DNA of 60,735 nucleotides from Puniceicoccaceae bacterium K14 (GTDB lineage: Bacteria > Verrucomicrobiota > Verrucomicrobiia > Opitutales > Opitutaceae): contig JAKYXN010000033.1 in NCBI GenBank assembly GCA_022538095.1, forward strand, positions 1 through 60,735, in the 5' to 3' direction. The notes under the pieces are model-generated. The model saw nothing but the letters and a program-made list of their open reading frames with translations. It did no database searches and was not told the DNA's origin. Positions 34,774 through 41,320 of this stretch are shown in pieces; the stretch's first letter is position 1; every line of letters begins with the position of its first letter. A program made the translations under genes and the position numbers.

Positions 34774-35810
34774 TGGCAATTCACTTTGTATCAGGTAAAC
34801 CAGGTCATGGTAAGACCCTCTACTCTGTCGGAAAGATCGTCAGGGAATTGTCGTTTTCTGCTCGAAGAGTAATTACAAATGTTCCGCTCGATCTTCCTCG
34901 AGTGAATGAGTACATTCAAGAAAAGCATCCAAAAGCGAATCCTGAGCTTCATGATCGTTTGGTGATTCTCGATGAAACACAAACCAAGGAGTTTTGGAAA
35001 TTTCGCGGTGATGATGATCGTTCAAAGCTCGGCTGTTTAATCGTGATCGATGAGATTCATATCCATTTCAACGCTCGTGAATGGATGAAGACAGGAAAAG
35101 ACTGTCTTCACTATATTTCGCAGCATAGAAAGCTAAACGACGATATCATTGCGATTACGCAAAGCATCGGAAACGTCGATAAGCAGTTCCGGTCAGTCGC
35201 TGAGGATTTCTCTGTCATGAGAAATGAATACAGTGCGAAGTTTGGACCCTTTCGCGGCCGTGGTCGCTTTACTCGCAAAACATACGATTCTTATACTGGG
35301 GATTCTCAACGACAGGTTCCTTTTGAGGTCTCACATTTTCAGCTAGATGCTTCTGGAATCGCTTCGTGCTACAATACCTCAGCGGGTGTTGGCGTTTTGA
35401 ATGATTCGAATCCGAACAAGCTCAAGCCGGCTAAAGGAATTCCAGTCATGCTGATCTGGCCTGTTTTGGGAATCATAGTGATTCTGATCACTTTGGTTCC
35501 TTGGTTTCTATCCAGAGCAAGTGCTGATCAAATCGAGAAGACTTTCACTTCTGAGAATTCTTCGATCGAAGATGTAAAAGAAATTCCGTCTCTTCAATTG
35601 AGTGAAGAAACACCGATTGTTCCAGAGCAGGAAAGCGTTGAATTGGTTTGGACTGGATATACACGCTTTAGAGGCACTCATTACATCACCATTGAGTCTC
35701 AAAGCGACTCTATGACGGTTTCGACCTCTGATCCACGTCTAGAGCTCATAACGCCCTATTACGTCGTGTACGATGGCGAGAAGGTGCACAGCAAAGGACG
35801 GATGCTATGA
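34773..35810 (+). CDS. Zot-family phage assembly ATPase (pI-like)
   Basis: 345 residues. Walker A is SGKPGHGKT (residues 7-15), Walker B LIVIDEIH with Asp93-Glu94, and ITQSIGNVDKQFR provides the sensor region. A single membrane helix (about 223-247, MLIWPVLGIIVILITLVPWF) leads to a periplasmic C-terminal domain of about 95 residues. This is the inner-membrane motor that extrudes the virion and the key inovirus marker gene. The gene is intact and overlaps both neighbours, so it is translated within the structural operon. Confidence 0.95.
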   Translation: MAIHFVSGKPGHGKTLYSVGKIVRELSFSARRVITNVPLDLPRVNEYIQEKHPKANPELHDRLVILDETQTKEFWKFRGDDDRSKLGCLIVIDEIHIHFNAREWMKTGKDCLHYISQHRKLNDDIIAITQSIGNVDKQFRSVAEDFSVMRNEYSAKFGPFRGRGRFTRKTYDSYTGDSQRQVPFEVSHFQLDASGIASCYNTSAGVGVLNDSNPNKLKPAKGIPVMLIWPVLGIIVILITLVPWFLSRASADQIEKTFTSENSSIEDVKEIPSLQLSEETPIVPEQESVELVWTGYTRFRGTHYITIESQSDSMTVSTSDPRLELITPYYVVYDGEKVHSKGRML

Positions 35811-36025
35811 GTCTCGCGATTCGTCATTACCTATTTCTGAAACTGATAACCTACCCTAGTGGCTCCTTCGCGGATAGATGCCTTCGATTCTATCTTTCTT
35901 CAAACCTTGGAAACCCTGCCATGCGGCGAGCAAATGAAGTGGAGGGGGTCAAGAGCAGTAACGAAGTGACTCTTGATGCACGAAATATAATTTGTTCAAA
36001 GCAAGGTCGGGTTGGTGTGTCATAA
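35807..36025 (+). CDS. Short phage ORF coupled to zot
   Basis: 72 residues from an ATGA overlap with zot. The first 15 residues are hydrophobic/basic (MSLAIRHYLFLKLITYP) but there is no full helix or known motif. An inverted repeat (35949-35976) lies inside it, so the region may be noncoding intergenic sequence instead. Moderate to low confidence as a gene. Confidence 0.35.
   Translation: MSLAIRHYLFLKLITYPSGSFADRCLRFYLSSNLGNPAMRRANEVEGVKSSNEVTLDARNIICSKQGRVGVS
35949..35976. other. Inverted repeat after zot
   Basis: TCAAGAG (35949-35955) and CTCTTGA (35970-35976) flank 14 bases. Filamentous phages often hold packaging signals and origins downstream of the assembly gene, and this could be one. 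Alternatively it is a chance repeat. Confidence 0.35.
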
Positions 36026-36073
36026 TAAGTAAAATCGCTTAAGTAGTATTAATTAATTCCGAGTATCAATAAT

Positions 36074-36421
36074 ATGGATAAGCCTATCTCTTTTTACATT
36101 AAAAGAAATGCAAAGCTAGTGAGGGAATTCAAACAAGGAACAAGCATTGATGACCTTTGCGAGGAATACGCTCTTAAGAAACAGCGTGTTAAGCAGATCC
36201 TTCGGCATGCGGGCCTTTCAACGATGGTGACTCCAGATGGTCCTAAATCGCCCGGTCAAATAATGAAAGAACTTGGCCTTACTCCATACAAAGTGCGTGG
36301 AGCCCTGATACGTTCAGGGGCTACTGATCGACAACTCTTAACCTACAAACAAGATTATGACTACTTCGCAGAAAAACAAGAACGAGTCCTCAAAAGAAAA
36401 GCTTCTAAATCTACTGAATGA
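36074..36421 (+). CDS. Phage protein with two HTH-like segments
   Basis: 115 residues. Two helix-turn-helix-like stretches: GTSIDDLCEEYALKKQRVKQ (residues about 22-41) and SPGQIMKELGLTPYKVRGAL (about 59-78). A basic C-terminus (KRKASKS) follows. It is probably a transcription regulator or origin-binding protein. Its 3' 65 bases overlap the FtsK-gamma-like gene in another frame, so the two are likely made together. It is preceded by about 50 AT-rich bases that may contain a promoter. Confidence 0.65.
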   Translation: MDKPISFYIKRNAKLVREFKQGTSIDDLCEEYALKKQRVKQILRHAGLSTMVTPDGPKSPGQIMKELGLTPYKVRGALIRSGATDRQLLTYKQDYDYFAEKQERVLKRKASKSTE

Positions 36422-36587
36422 TGAAGAAAGAGAAGATTTTGGAGAGCTCTGGGAAACGGCCGTTAATGCTGTTATAAAACACAATCGAGCATCCTTAGGC
36501 TTGATTCAGCTTAAGTGCCGTATTGGTCAAACTGGGGCTAGTCGGATCTTAGCAGCTATTGAGCGTACCAAGATTCTCGATGATTAA
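36357..36587 (+). CDS. FtsK gamma-domain-like winged-helix protein
   Basis: 76 residues. From residue 31 onward, LWETAVNAVIKHNRASLGLI, then QLKCRIG (51-57) and ASRILAAIER (61-70), parallels the FtsK C-terminal gamma domain (LFDQAVQFV, KASISGVQRQFRIG, AARIIEQME). Conserved: AV-x-V, xAS, Q, RIG, A-x-RI and the closing E. The FtsK tripeptide after RIG (YNR, start of the DNA-recognition helix) is QTG here, and a recognition-helix Glu is Ala, so KOPS recognition is probably altered. Full FtsK uses this domain to find KOPS and activate XerD at dif. Here it is detached from the motor and encoded by an element integrated at dif. The 28-residue N-terminus is polar and low-complexity. Confidence 0.8.
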   Translation: MTTSQKNKNESSKEKLLNLLNDEEREDFGELWETAVNAVIKHNRASLGLIQLKCRIGQTGASRILAAIERTKILDD

Positions 36588-37186
36588 TTTTTTCCTGGAA
36601 CGCAGTTTTCGATTTTCTTGATTAAGTCAGGAACTCGATACTGCCTTGCGACTGGAATTCGTAGTAACGGGACCCCTACACTCTTTGTTAACTCGTTTTT
36701 GAAAGTATCGGCCTTGATTGCTTCTTTGCTGTAGTGAGAGGGGTCATCCAATTCGATCAGCAATTCTATTTTGGAGGTTTTCTTTTCTGTGACGACAAAA
36801 TCGATATGCCTCGATTTTACCCTACCTCTAAGGCCGTATTCCTCGTTTTTATCTAACCCTCTTTTAACGCTTACAATGTCCTCAAGCCTTACTTTACAGG
36901 AAATCAATTTCTCATCCGAGATTACCGTTGAAAGCACATTGAAGAATTTGCTTTCAGTTGGGGTTAAAAGCGTTCCTCGGCTTTCGAATTTTTCGTATGG
37001 TCCAGGTTTCGGCTTAGCCTTTTCAAGAGGCTTGAGCTTCTTAATTTCCTGAGGCTGGTTATAGTCTCTTATTTCTTTAGGTTTCGAGAAGATCGCCTTG
37101 AGTGCGAACTTGAGCAGAGCCCCACCAATCAGCGAGGCAAACAAGACAATTGCTACAGTGCGGAATAAAACAATAACTGGCTCCAT
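36584..37186 (-). CDS. Membrane-anchored DUF2726 protein
   Basis: 200 residues. An N-terminal helix (VIVLFRTVAIVLFASLIGGALL, residues about 4-25; written here in full family sense only), a basic linker, then a DUF2726 domain from about residue 72: LTPTESKFFNVL, KVRLEDIV, SRHIDFVV, IELDDPSH and VPLLRIP. The order D...E-x-D is similar to PD-(D/E)XK-like nuclease folds. It lies on the opposite strand, its stop overlapping the FtsK-gamma-like gene by four bases. Likely cargo; exclusion of other phages is one possibility but is not shown. Confidence 0.75.
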   Translation of the reverse strand: MEPVIVLFRTVAIVLFASLIGGALLKFALKAIFSKPKEIRDYNQPQEIKKLKPLEKAKPKPGPYEKFESRGTLLTPTESKFFNVLSTVISDEKLISCKVRLEDIVSVKRGLDKNEEYGLRGRVKSRHIDFVVTEKKTSKIELLIELDDPSHYSKEAIKADTFKNELTKSVGVPLLRIPVARQYRVPDLIKKIENCVPGKN

Positions 37187-37284
37187 TCTTTTGGAACGGA
37201 AATACTAGGGTAAACCTTAGTTTTTTGTAAGTCTGAGGAAATGCAAGAATTAAGAGCTGACCTGTTTTCTCTGCCTCCGTTAGT

Positions 37285-38013
37285 TTAAGCACGGGATAAA
37301 TGATTGAAGTAACTAATGATTTCTTGGGCTGTATTTAAGAGAATAAAGAATGGCAAAGGGATCGCCCCTACATTATGTTTAAGTAAAAAATCAATGTGTG
37401 GATCGAATTTGTTTTCTTTATCCCTTTTTGTTCCACCTGAATTATGCGTTGCATCAAGCGTGTTTGCTACCCTTTTTATAAGAGTGTTTCTCGGAATGCT
37501 CGCGCTAATCAATTCACCATCATTATTAAGGAATTGAGATCGGACCACCTCGCTGCCCATCCACCCGTATATTGTGTTTTTTTTGACACTTGGAGAGTTG
37601 AGGAAGCGCATTTTATTTTCGGCTATGACTAATCCTACATAGTAAAAAGAGCGCAATTCTAATGCTCCGTCATCACTGTTCATTTTCAAACTCGCACCAA
37701 CCGACATTGGTTTGCCAGGCTCCATACCCGGTCCGTTTGCTATATTCCCATTGTGGGCGTATGTTTTTGTGCCTGTACCGAAATAAGATAACACATATGG
37801 CGAATCTTTTGAAATACGCTTAACATTTTTATGAGCTGAGGCGGTTTTGAAGAAGAAATTTCTTTTGTGTTCCGCTTGTTCTGATAGTTCATTGCTAATT
37901 TCAGTCCAAACGCGAAGTACTGTCGCTAAATCTAGAAAAGATATATGGTCGTGAGTTTGTACTGAATGTTCGTAATGCCTTTTAAGCCTCTTTAGCTGGA
38001 TCTCATGGCTCAT
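37285..38013 (-). CDS. Phage cargo protein of unknown function
   Basis: 242 residues, soluble, not recognised. The N-terminus is helical and charged (RLKRHYEHSVQTHDHISFLDL), with a later glycine-rich region (GTGTKTYAHNGNIANGPGME) and a hydrophobic C-terminus (GAIPLPFFILLNTAQEIISY). It follows the 77-aa gene by 47 bases on the minus strand, probably the same transcript driven from the palindrome-rich region at 38296-38394. Toxin, lysogenic-conversion or exclusion roles are all possible. Confidence 0.7.
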   Translation of the reverse strand: MSHEIQLKRLKRHYEHSVQTHDHISFLDLATVLRVWTEISNELSEQAEHKRNFFFKTASAHKNVKRISKDSPYVLSYFGTGTKTYAHNGNIANGPGMEPGKPMSVGASLKMNSDDGALELRSFYYVGLVIAENKMRFLNSPSVKKNTIYGWMGSEVVRSQFLNNDGELISASIPRNTLIKRVANTLDATHNSGGTKRDKENKFDPHIDFLLKHNVGAIPLPFFILLNTAQEIISYFNHLSRA

Positions 38014-38060
38014 GTTTTCTAACTTTTGGGATTCGTCATGTTGCTAAAAATTTAATTAGC

Positions 38061-38294
38061 TTATTTTGACCCATGTTTTATAAACTCAGCAATAGCGATA
38101 TGATAGTTCTCAGGTTTTATTTGCGGTATAACTTCAAGAATGTCTGCAGCCAAACCAGCAGCAGAGTTTTTGCCAAGGTCATCAGCGAGCTTCGTCAAAT
38201 GATCTAATGTCGTATCTCTTATCATAACAGCATTCAGTCTAACTTTAGCTGTTTTTCGTGTTATAGTTTGTTCTTCTGCTGTTTTTGTGGTCAT
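38061..38294 (-). CDS. Small putative DNA-binding protein / repressor
   Basis: 77 residues. A basic N-terminus (KTAEEQTITRKTAKVRLNAV) followed by two helices (TTLDHLTKLADDLGKNSAAG; AADILEVIPQI) resembles a ribbon-helix-helix regulator. The upstream region has several TTTGGTAAA-type motifs and perfect palindromes, as expected for autoregulation. It is the first gene of the leftward module and faces rep across the att site in the circular phage, the usual place of an immunity repressor. Confidence 0.62.
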   Translation of the reverse strand: MTTKTAEEQTITRKTAKVRLNAVMIRDTTLDHLTKLADDLGKNSAAGLAADILEVIPQIKPENYHIAIAEFIKHGSK

Positions 38295-38295
38295 C

Positions 38296-38394
38296 TTTGG
38301 TAATTTATTGGCAAGACTTTACCAAAATATGGTTGACTCATCAATCGGACAAACTATCCAATAGTTTACCAAAAAGGTGACTATTTTATGTCAC
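38296..38394 (-). promoter_or_regulatory. Operator/promoter region of the leftward phage genes
   Basis: Contains TTTGGTAA (38296-38303) inverted against TTACCAAA (38319-38326), a second TTTACCAAAA at 38365-38374, a perfect palindrome AAACTAT-CCA-ATAGTTT (38351-38367) and GTGAC / GTCAC (38377-38381, 38390-38394) with an eight-base spacer. This density of symmetric sites in 100 bases points to repressor operators. Confidence 0.6.
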
Positions 38395-38402
38395 TTATTT
38401 AC

Positions 38403-38430
38403 ATAAATCATACTGCTTATTGTGCGAAAT
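38403..38430 (-). other. Right prophage junction (attR), dif-like with degenerate XerD arm
   Basis: Minus strand: XerC-type arm ATTTCGCACAA, centre TAAGCA identical to the left junction, and a weak XerD-type arm GTATGATTTAT that lacks the conserved TTATGT. The XerC half and centre are shared with the left junction, so strand exchange fits XerC action at the XerC-arm/centre border. The weak arm is the phage-derived half, as in phages whose attP has a poor XerD site. Confidence 0.8.
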
Positions 38431-38508
38431 GCATTCTGTTCGTTGCTGAAGAACTTAACTTCGGTAAGCCTGCGTGGTTTCTTTGGAATTAGGGAAACAG
38501 GAGCTTGT

Positions 38509-38610
38509 ATGGATGATCCCTTTGGTGCCTGTTGTACGCTTTTTGTTTTTGGCTTAGTTCCGGGCTTGGTCGTATTACCAGCATTCCATTTTCTTTGGGT
38601 ACTCCACTGA
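38509..38610 (+). CDS. Possible 33-aa membrane micro-protein next to attR
   Basis: ATG 38509 with AGGAG at 38499-38503 in good position. Sequence MDDPFGACCTLFVFGLVPGL followed by VVLPAFHFLWVLH is one hydrophobic helix. It lies in host sequence between attR and the mutarotase gene. The good ribosome binding site is the only strong support. Confidence 0.3.
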   Translation: MDDPFGACCTLFVFGLVPGLVVLPAFHFLWVLH

Positions 38611-38630
38611 TCAGTGCGGGTTGTTGGAAT

Positions 38631-39641
38631 CTAAGCTTCGAAGGCGTACACAGTTTTACTCAAATATATTTCGCCAGGAGCTAAGCGCGTGCTCGGGAAG
38701 TTCGGCTGATTCGGGGAGTCTGGGTAGTGCTGGGTCTCGAGGCAGAAGCCGGATCGTTTTTGGTAGATAGTTCCGCTTTTTCCCTTGAGGCCGTTTTCGA
38801 TGAAATTGCCGGTGTAAAATTGGACTCCGGGCTCGGTTGTATACACTTTCATGCTACGGCCGCTATAAGAATCGCTTACAGTCCCGGCCAGAGAAAGTTC
38901 GTCTTTTTGAGATTTATTAAGAACGAACGTATGATCGTAACCGCCTGCGACTTCTATTTGTGGATGGTCGACATCGATACCCTGCTCTATGATTGTTGTT
39001 TTGCGCAAATCGAAAGGTGTTCTGTCAACGGGCATCAGCTCGCCGGTTGGAATTAGATCCGAGCCAACAGGAACGATTTGGTCGGCATTGAGACTGATCT
39101 CGTGATCACAGTGAGTGCCGGAATTGTGTCCTTTGAGGTTGAAGTAACTATGCTGAGTGAGATTGACGATGGTTGGTTTATCAGTGATAGCCCTGTATTC
39201 GATAATCCATTCGTTGTCGTCGGTGAGTTTGTATAAGACTTCCACTTCGAGATTTCCAGGAAAGCCTTCGTCGCCGTCTCCGCTTAATAGTCTTAACCTT
39301 AATCCTGTATATCCATCGCCTGAAATTGGACTAACATCCCACTCGCGTTTATCGAAACCGACTTGGCCACCATGGAGAGAGTTTTCGCCATTGTTGGTGA
39401 CGCAGGAATATTCGATACCATCGATTGAATACTTGCCTTGGGCAATTCGATTGCCGAAGCGGCCAATCAGGGCTCCAAAGAAGGGTGATCGTTCGTCGTA
39501 TTCAGCTTCAGAGTCAAAGCCAAGAGCGATGTCTGCAAAATTCCCTTCTCTGTCTGGCACATGAAACTCCATAACAACCCCCCCTAAGGAAGATACTTTC
39601 ATCTCTAAACCGTTTTTGTTTTTGAGAGTGTGGATTGCCAT
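38631..39641 (-). CDS. galM: Aldose 1-epimerase (galactose mutarotase)
   Basis: 336 residues, standard length. ALIGRFGNRIAQGKY, NNGENSLHGG (first catalytic His), LTQHSYFNLKGH (second His) and VAGGYDHTFVL are the GalM signatures, with a Glu in the C-terminal GFCLETQHYPDSPN completing the active site. It interconverts alpha and beta anomers of galactose or glucose in the cytoplasm. It lies just right of the prophage on the minus strand. Confidence 0.92.
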   Translation of the reverse strand: MAIHTLKNKNGLEMKVSSLGGVVMEFHVPDREGNFADIALGFDSEAEYDERSPFFGALIGRFGNRIAQGKYSIDGIEYSCVTNNGENSLHGGQVGFDKREWDVSPISGDGYTGLRLRLLSGDGDEGFPGNLEVEVLYKLTDDNEWIIEYRAITDKPTIVNLTQHSYFNLKGHNSGTHCDHEISLNADQIVPVGSDLIPTGELMPVDRTPFDLRKTTIIEQGIDVDHPQIEVAGGYDHTFVLNKSQKDELSLAGTVSDSYSGRSMKVYTTEPGVQFYTGNFIENGLKGKSGTIYQKRSGFCLETQHYPDSPNQPNFPSTRLAPGEIYLSKTVYAFEA

Positions 39642-39668
39642 GGGTTTCTCGTTTAAAGCTAATAATTT

Positions 39669-40286
39669 TTAACAATCGACCAACCTACCCCAGCTTTGCT
39701 TTTTCGGGTCATACCCCTCTAGGTAGCCATTTTTAATATTGATATACCAACCGTGTAGCGAAATTTTGTTTTCTGCAAGCGCTTCACTGATTAGTGGATA
39801 GTGTTTTAGTCGCTCTATTTGCAATAAAATATTTCTTTTCGTTAATTCCGTTAGGTCGCTCGCAACAGTGAACGTGGGCCCAAGGTCCTTGATTGTCGTC
39901 CGTATCCAATTTGCTAGAGACGGAGTTTTATTGGCATCCACACCTCCAGCTTGTATGGCCTTCATTGCTCCGCAGTCTTCATGTCCACATACGATGATGT
40001 GAGAAATGCCGAGACTTCCCACGGCAAACTCAATAGCGGCCCCAACGGAATTGGTTCCAGATTCGTAAGAATGAACCATGTTGCCGACATTGCGCACAAC
40101 GAAGAGATCACCTGGTTTTGAGTTTACAATCGTTTCGGGCATGACCCGCGAATCAGAGCAGCCAATCCAAAGAACCTCCGGCGATTGTCCTTTTTTCAGG
40201 AGCTCCTCTTGGCGCTGCTGAACTTTCGGTTGCGTTTCTTTTAAGTAGGCTTTGTGCCCTTCCAATAAGTAGCGAGGGATTTGCAT
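39669..40286 (-). CDS. Beta-class carbonic anhydrase
   Basis: 205 residues from the internal ATG that begins MQIPRYLLEGHKAY; the longer frame to 40343 has no support. Zinc ligands are visible in LWIGCSDSRVMPE (Cys, Asp-Arg dyad) and IVCGHEDCGAMKA (His and Cys). RNVGNMV is the usual active-site segment. It hydrates CO2 to bicarbonate in the cytoplasm. The gene precedes galM on the same strand with a 27-base gap. Confidence 0.93.
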   Translation of the reverse strand: MQIPRYLLEGHKAYLKETQPKVQQRQEELLKKGQSPEVLWIGCSDSRVMPETIVNSKPGDLFVVRNVGNMVHSYESGTNSVGAAIEFAVGSLGISHIIVCGHEDCGAMKAIQAGGVDANKTPSLANWIRTTIKDLGPTFTVASDLTELTKRNILLQIERLKHYPLISEALAENKISLHGWYINIKNGYLEGYDPKKQSWGRLVDC

Positions 40287-40415
40287 ATCAGTGTTGTTCG
40301 TGTGGACGAATAACTGGATGCAGCTAATCGAGCAGTCAAGCACGAGATTTAATTCGTGAATTCACAGTGTATTTCTCACTTGCGTTGAGAAAACGCTCTC
40401 TCCTTTTTACGATGG

Positions 40416-41198
40416 ATGAACGAAAGCCGAGCCAACATAGAATTCCGCTTCGGTGGGATTGGTCGTTTGTACGGTCCAGAAGGATTCCAACGAATCCAGG
40501 AAGCCCATGTGTGTGTGATTGGTATCGGCGGCGTTGGATCGTGGGTAGCGGAGGCTTTAGTTCGATCTGCGGTGGGTAAATTGACGCTTGTTGATTTGGA
40601 CGATGTATGCGAGAGCAATATTAACCGTCAAATTCACGCAACTGATGGTGTGATTGGCGCACCTAAGATCGAAACAATGGCAGAGAGATGCCGCACAATT
40701 AACCCGAAGTGCGAGGTCCGGGCACTGCACACTTTTTACACGGCTAAGACTTCGGAGGAAATTCTTGATACCGGATACGATTACGTCGTGGATGCGATCG
40801 ACAGTGTGAAGCACAAGGTGGAATTGATCTACCAGTGCCGCAAGCGCCGACTTCCAATCATCGTTTCAGGGGGTGCCGGTGGACGGATTGACCCGAGCCA
40901 AATCCGTGTGGCGGACCTCACGCAGTCCTACAATGACAAATTGCTACAACGTGTGCGGAAAATGCTACGGCAAAATTATGGGTTTCCTCGCGAAACGCGC
41001 CGCCGATTCAAGGTACCATGCGTATTCTCACCCGAAGAAGTCATTGATCCTATTGCCTGCGAAACAGGAGATGAAGGCGGAAGCCACCGGCTCGATTGCT
41101 CAAGTGGCTACGGCGCCGCCACGCAGATAACTGGTACTTTTGGTTTTTTCGCAGCCGCCCACATTGTGAAGGAAATCGCTGCAAAAGCTCGCAAATAG
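40416..41198 (+). CDS. tcdA: tRNA threonylcarbamoyladenosine dehydratase TcdA
   Basis: 260 residues. E1-like fold: FGGIGRLYGPEGFQRIQEAH, VCVIGIGGVGSWVAEALVRS with the nucleotide-binding glycine loop, LTLVDLDDVCESNINRQIHA and DAIDSVKHK. The arrangement and length match TcdA (CsdL), which cyclises t6A37 to ct6A37 in tRNA using ATP. It starts an independent + strand unit. Confidence 0.92.
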   Translation: MNESRANIEFRFGGIGRLYGPEGFQRIQEAHVCVIGIGGVGSWVAEALVRSAVGKLTLVDLDDVCESNINRQIHATDGVIGAPKIETMAERCRTINPKCEVRALHTFYTAKTSEEILDTGYDYVVDAIDSVKHKVELIYQCRKRRLPIIVSGGAGGRIDPSQIRVADLTQSYNDKLLQRVRKMLRQNYGFPRETRRRFKVPCVFSPEEVIDPIACETGDEGGSHRLDCSSGYGAATQITGTFGFFAAAHIVKEIAAKARK

Positions 41199-41320
41199 CA
41201 TTGGGCGAGGAATTTAGAGGACTCTGACTGCACTATCAGTCTTATTACTCATAAGCCTTTATCATTCTTGACCTGTTGAGGTAGGACTGACTCTCTCTGC
41301 GGTTTTCCTATAACAAACGA

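Larger units (their letters stand above)
30462..38413 (+). mobile_element. Integrated filamentous phage (inovirus) in dif, about 7.95 kb
   Basis: The element runs from central region to central region of two dif-like junctions (30451-30478 and 38403-38430) that share TGCTTATTGTGCGAA exactly. Gene order matches filamentous phages: HUH Rep, small ssDNA-binding-like protein, micro-genes, 38-aa coat protein, large adsorption protein, small membrane protein, Zot-family ATPase. No integrase gene is present, consistent with use of host XerC/XerD as in CTX-phi. No secretin is encoded, so exit would need a host secretin. Extra modules are a FtsK-gamma-like protein, HTH and RHH proteins and three opposite-strand genes. 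All core genes look intact. Confidence 0.93.

Noticed and set aside
36357-36587. Generic winged-helix regulator instead of FtsK-gamma
   Set aside because: The RIG plus A-x-RI spacing and upstream AV/AS positions match FtsK-gamma specifically; kept as the preferred call though unproven by search.
37077-37292. 71-codon minus frame near the DUF2726 gene start
   Set aside because: Out of frame shadow of the DUF2726 N-terminus, no independent support.
30451-38430. Insertion sequence or integrase-type island
   Set aside because: No transposase, no integrase, no terminal inverted repeats; dif-type junctions and phage genes explain it.
38422-38610. 62-codon frame starting inside attR
   Set aside because: Start lies within the recombination site; only the internal ATG at 38509 has a ribosome binding site.
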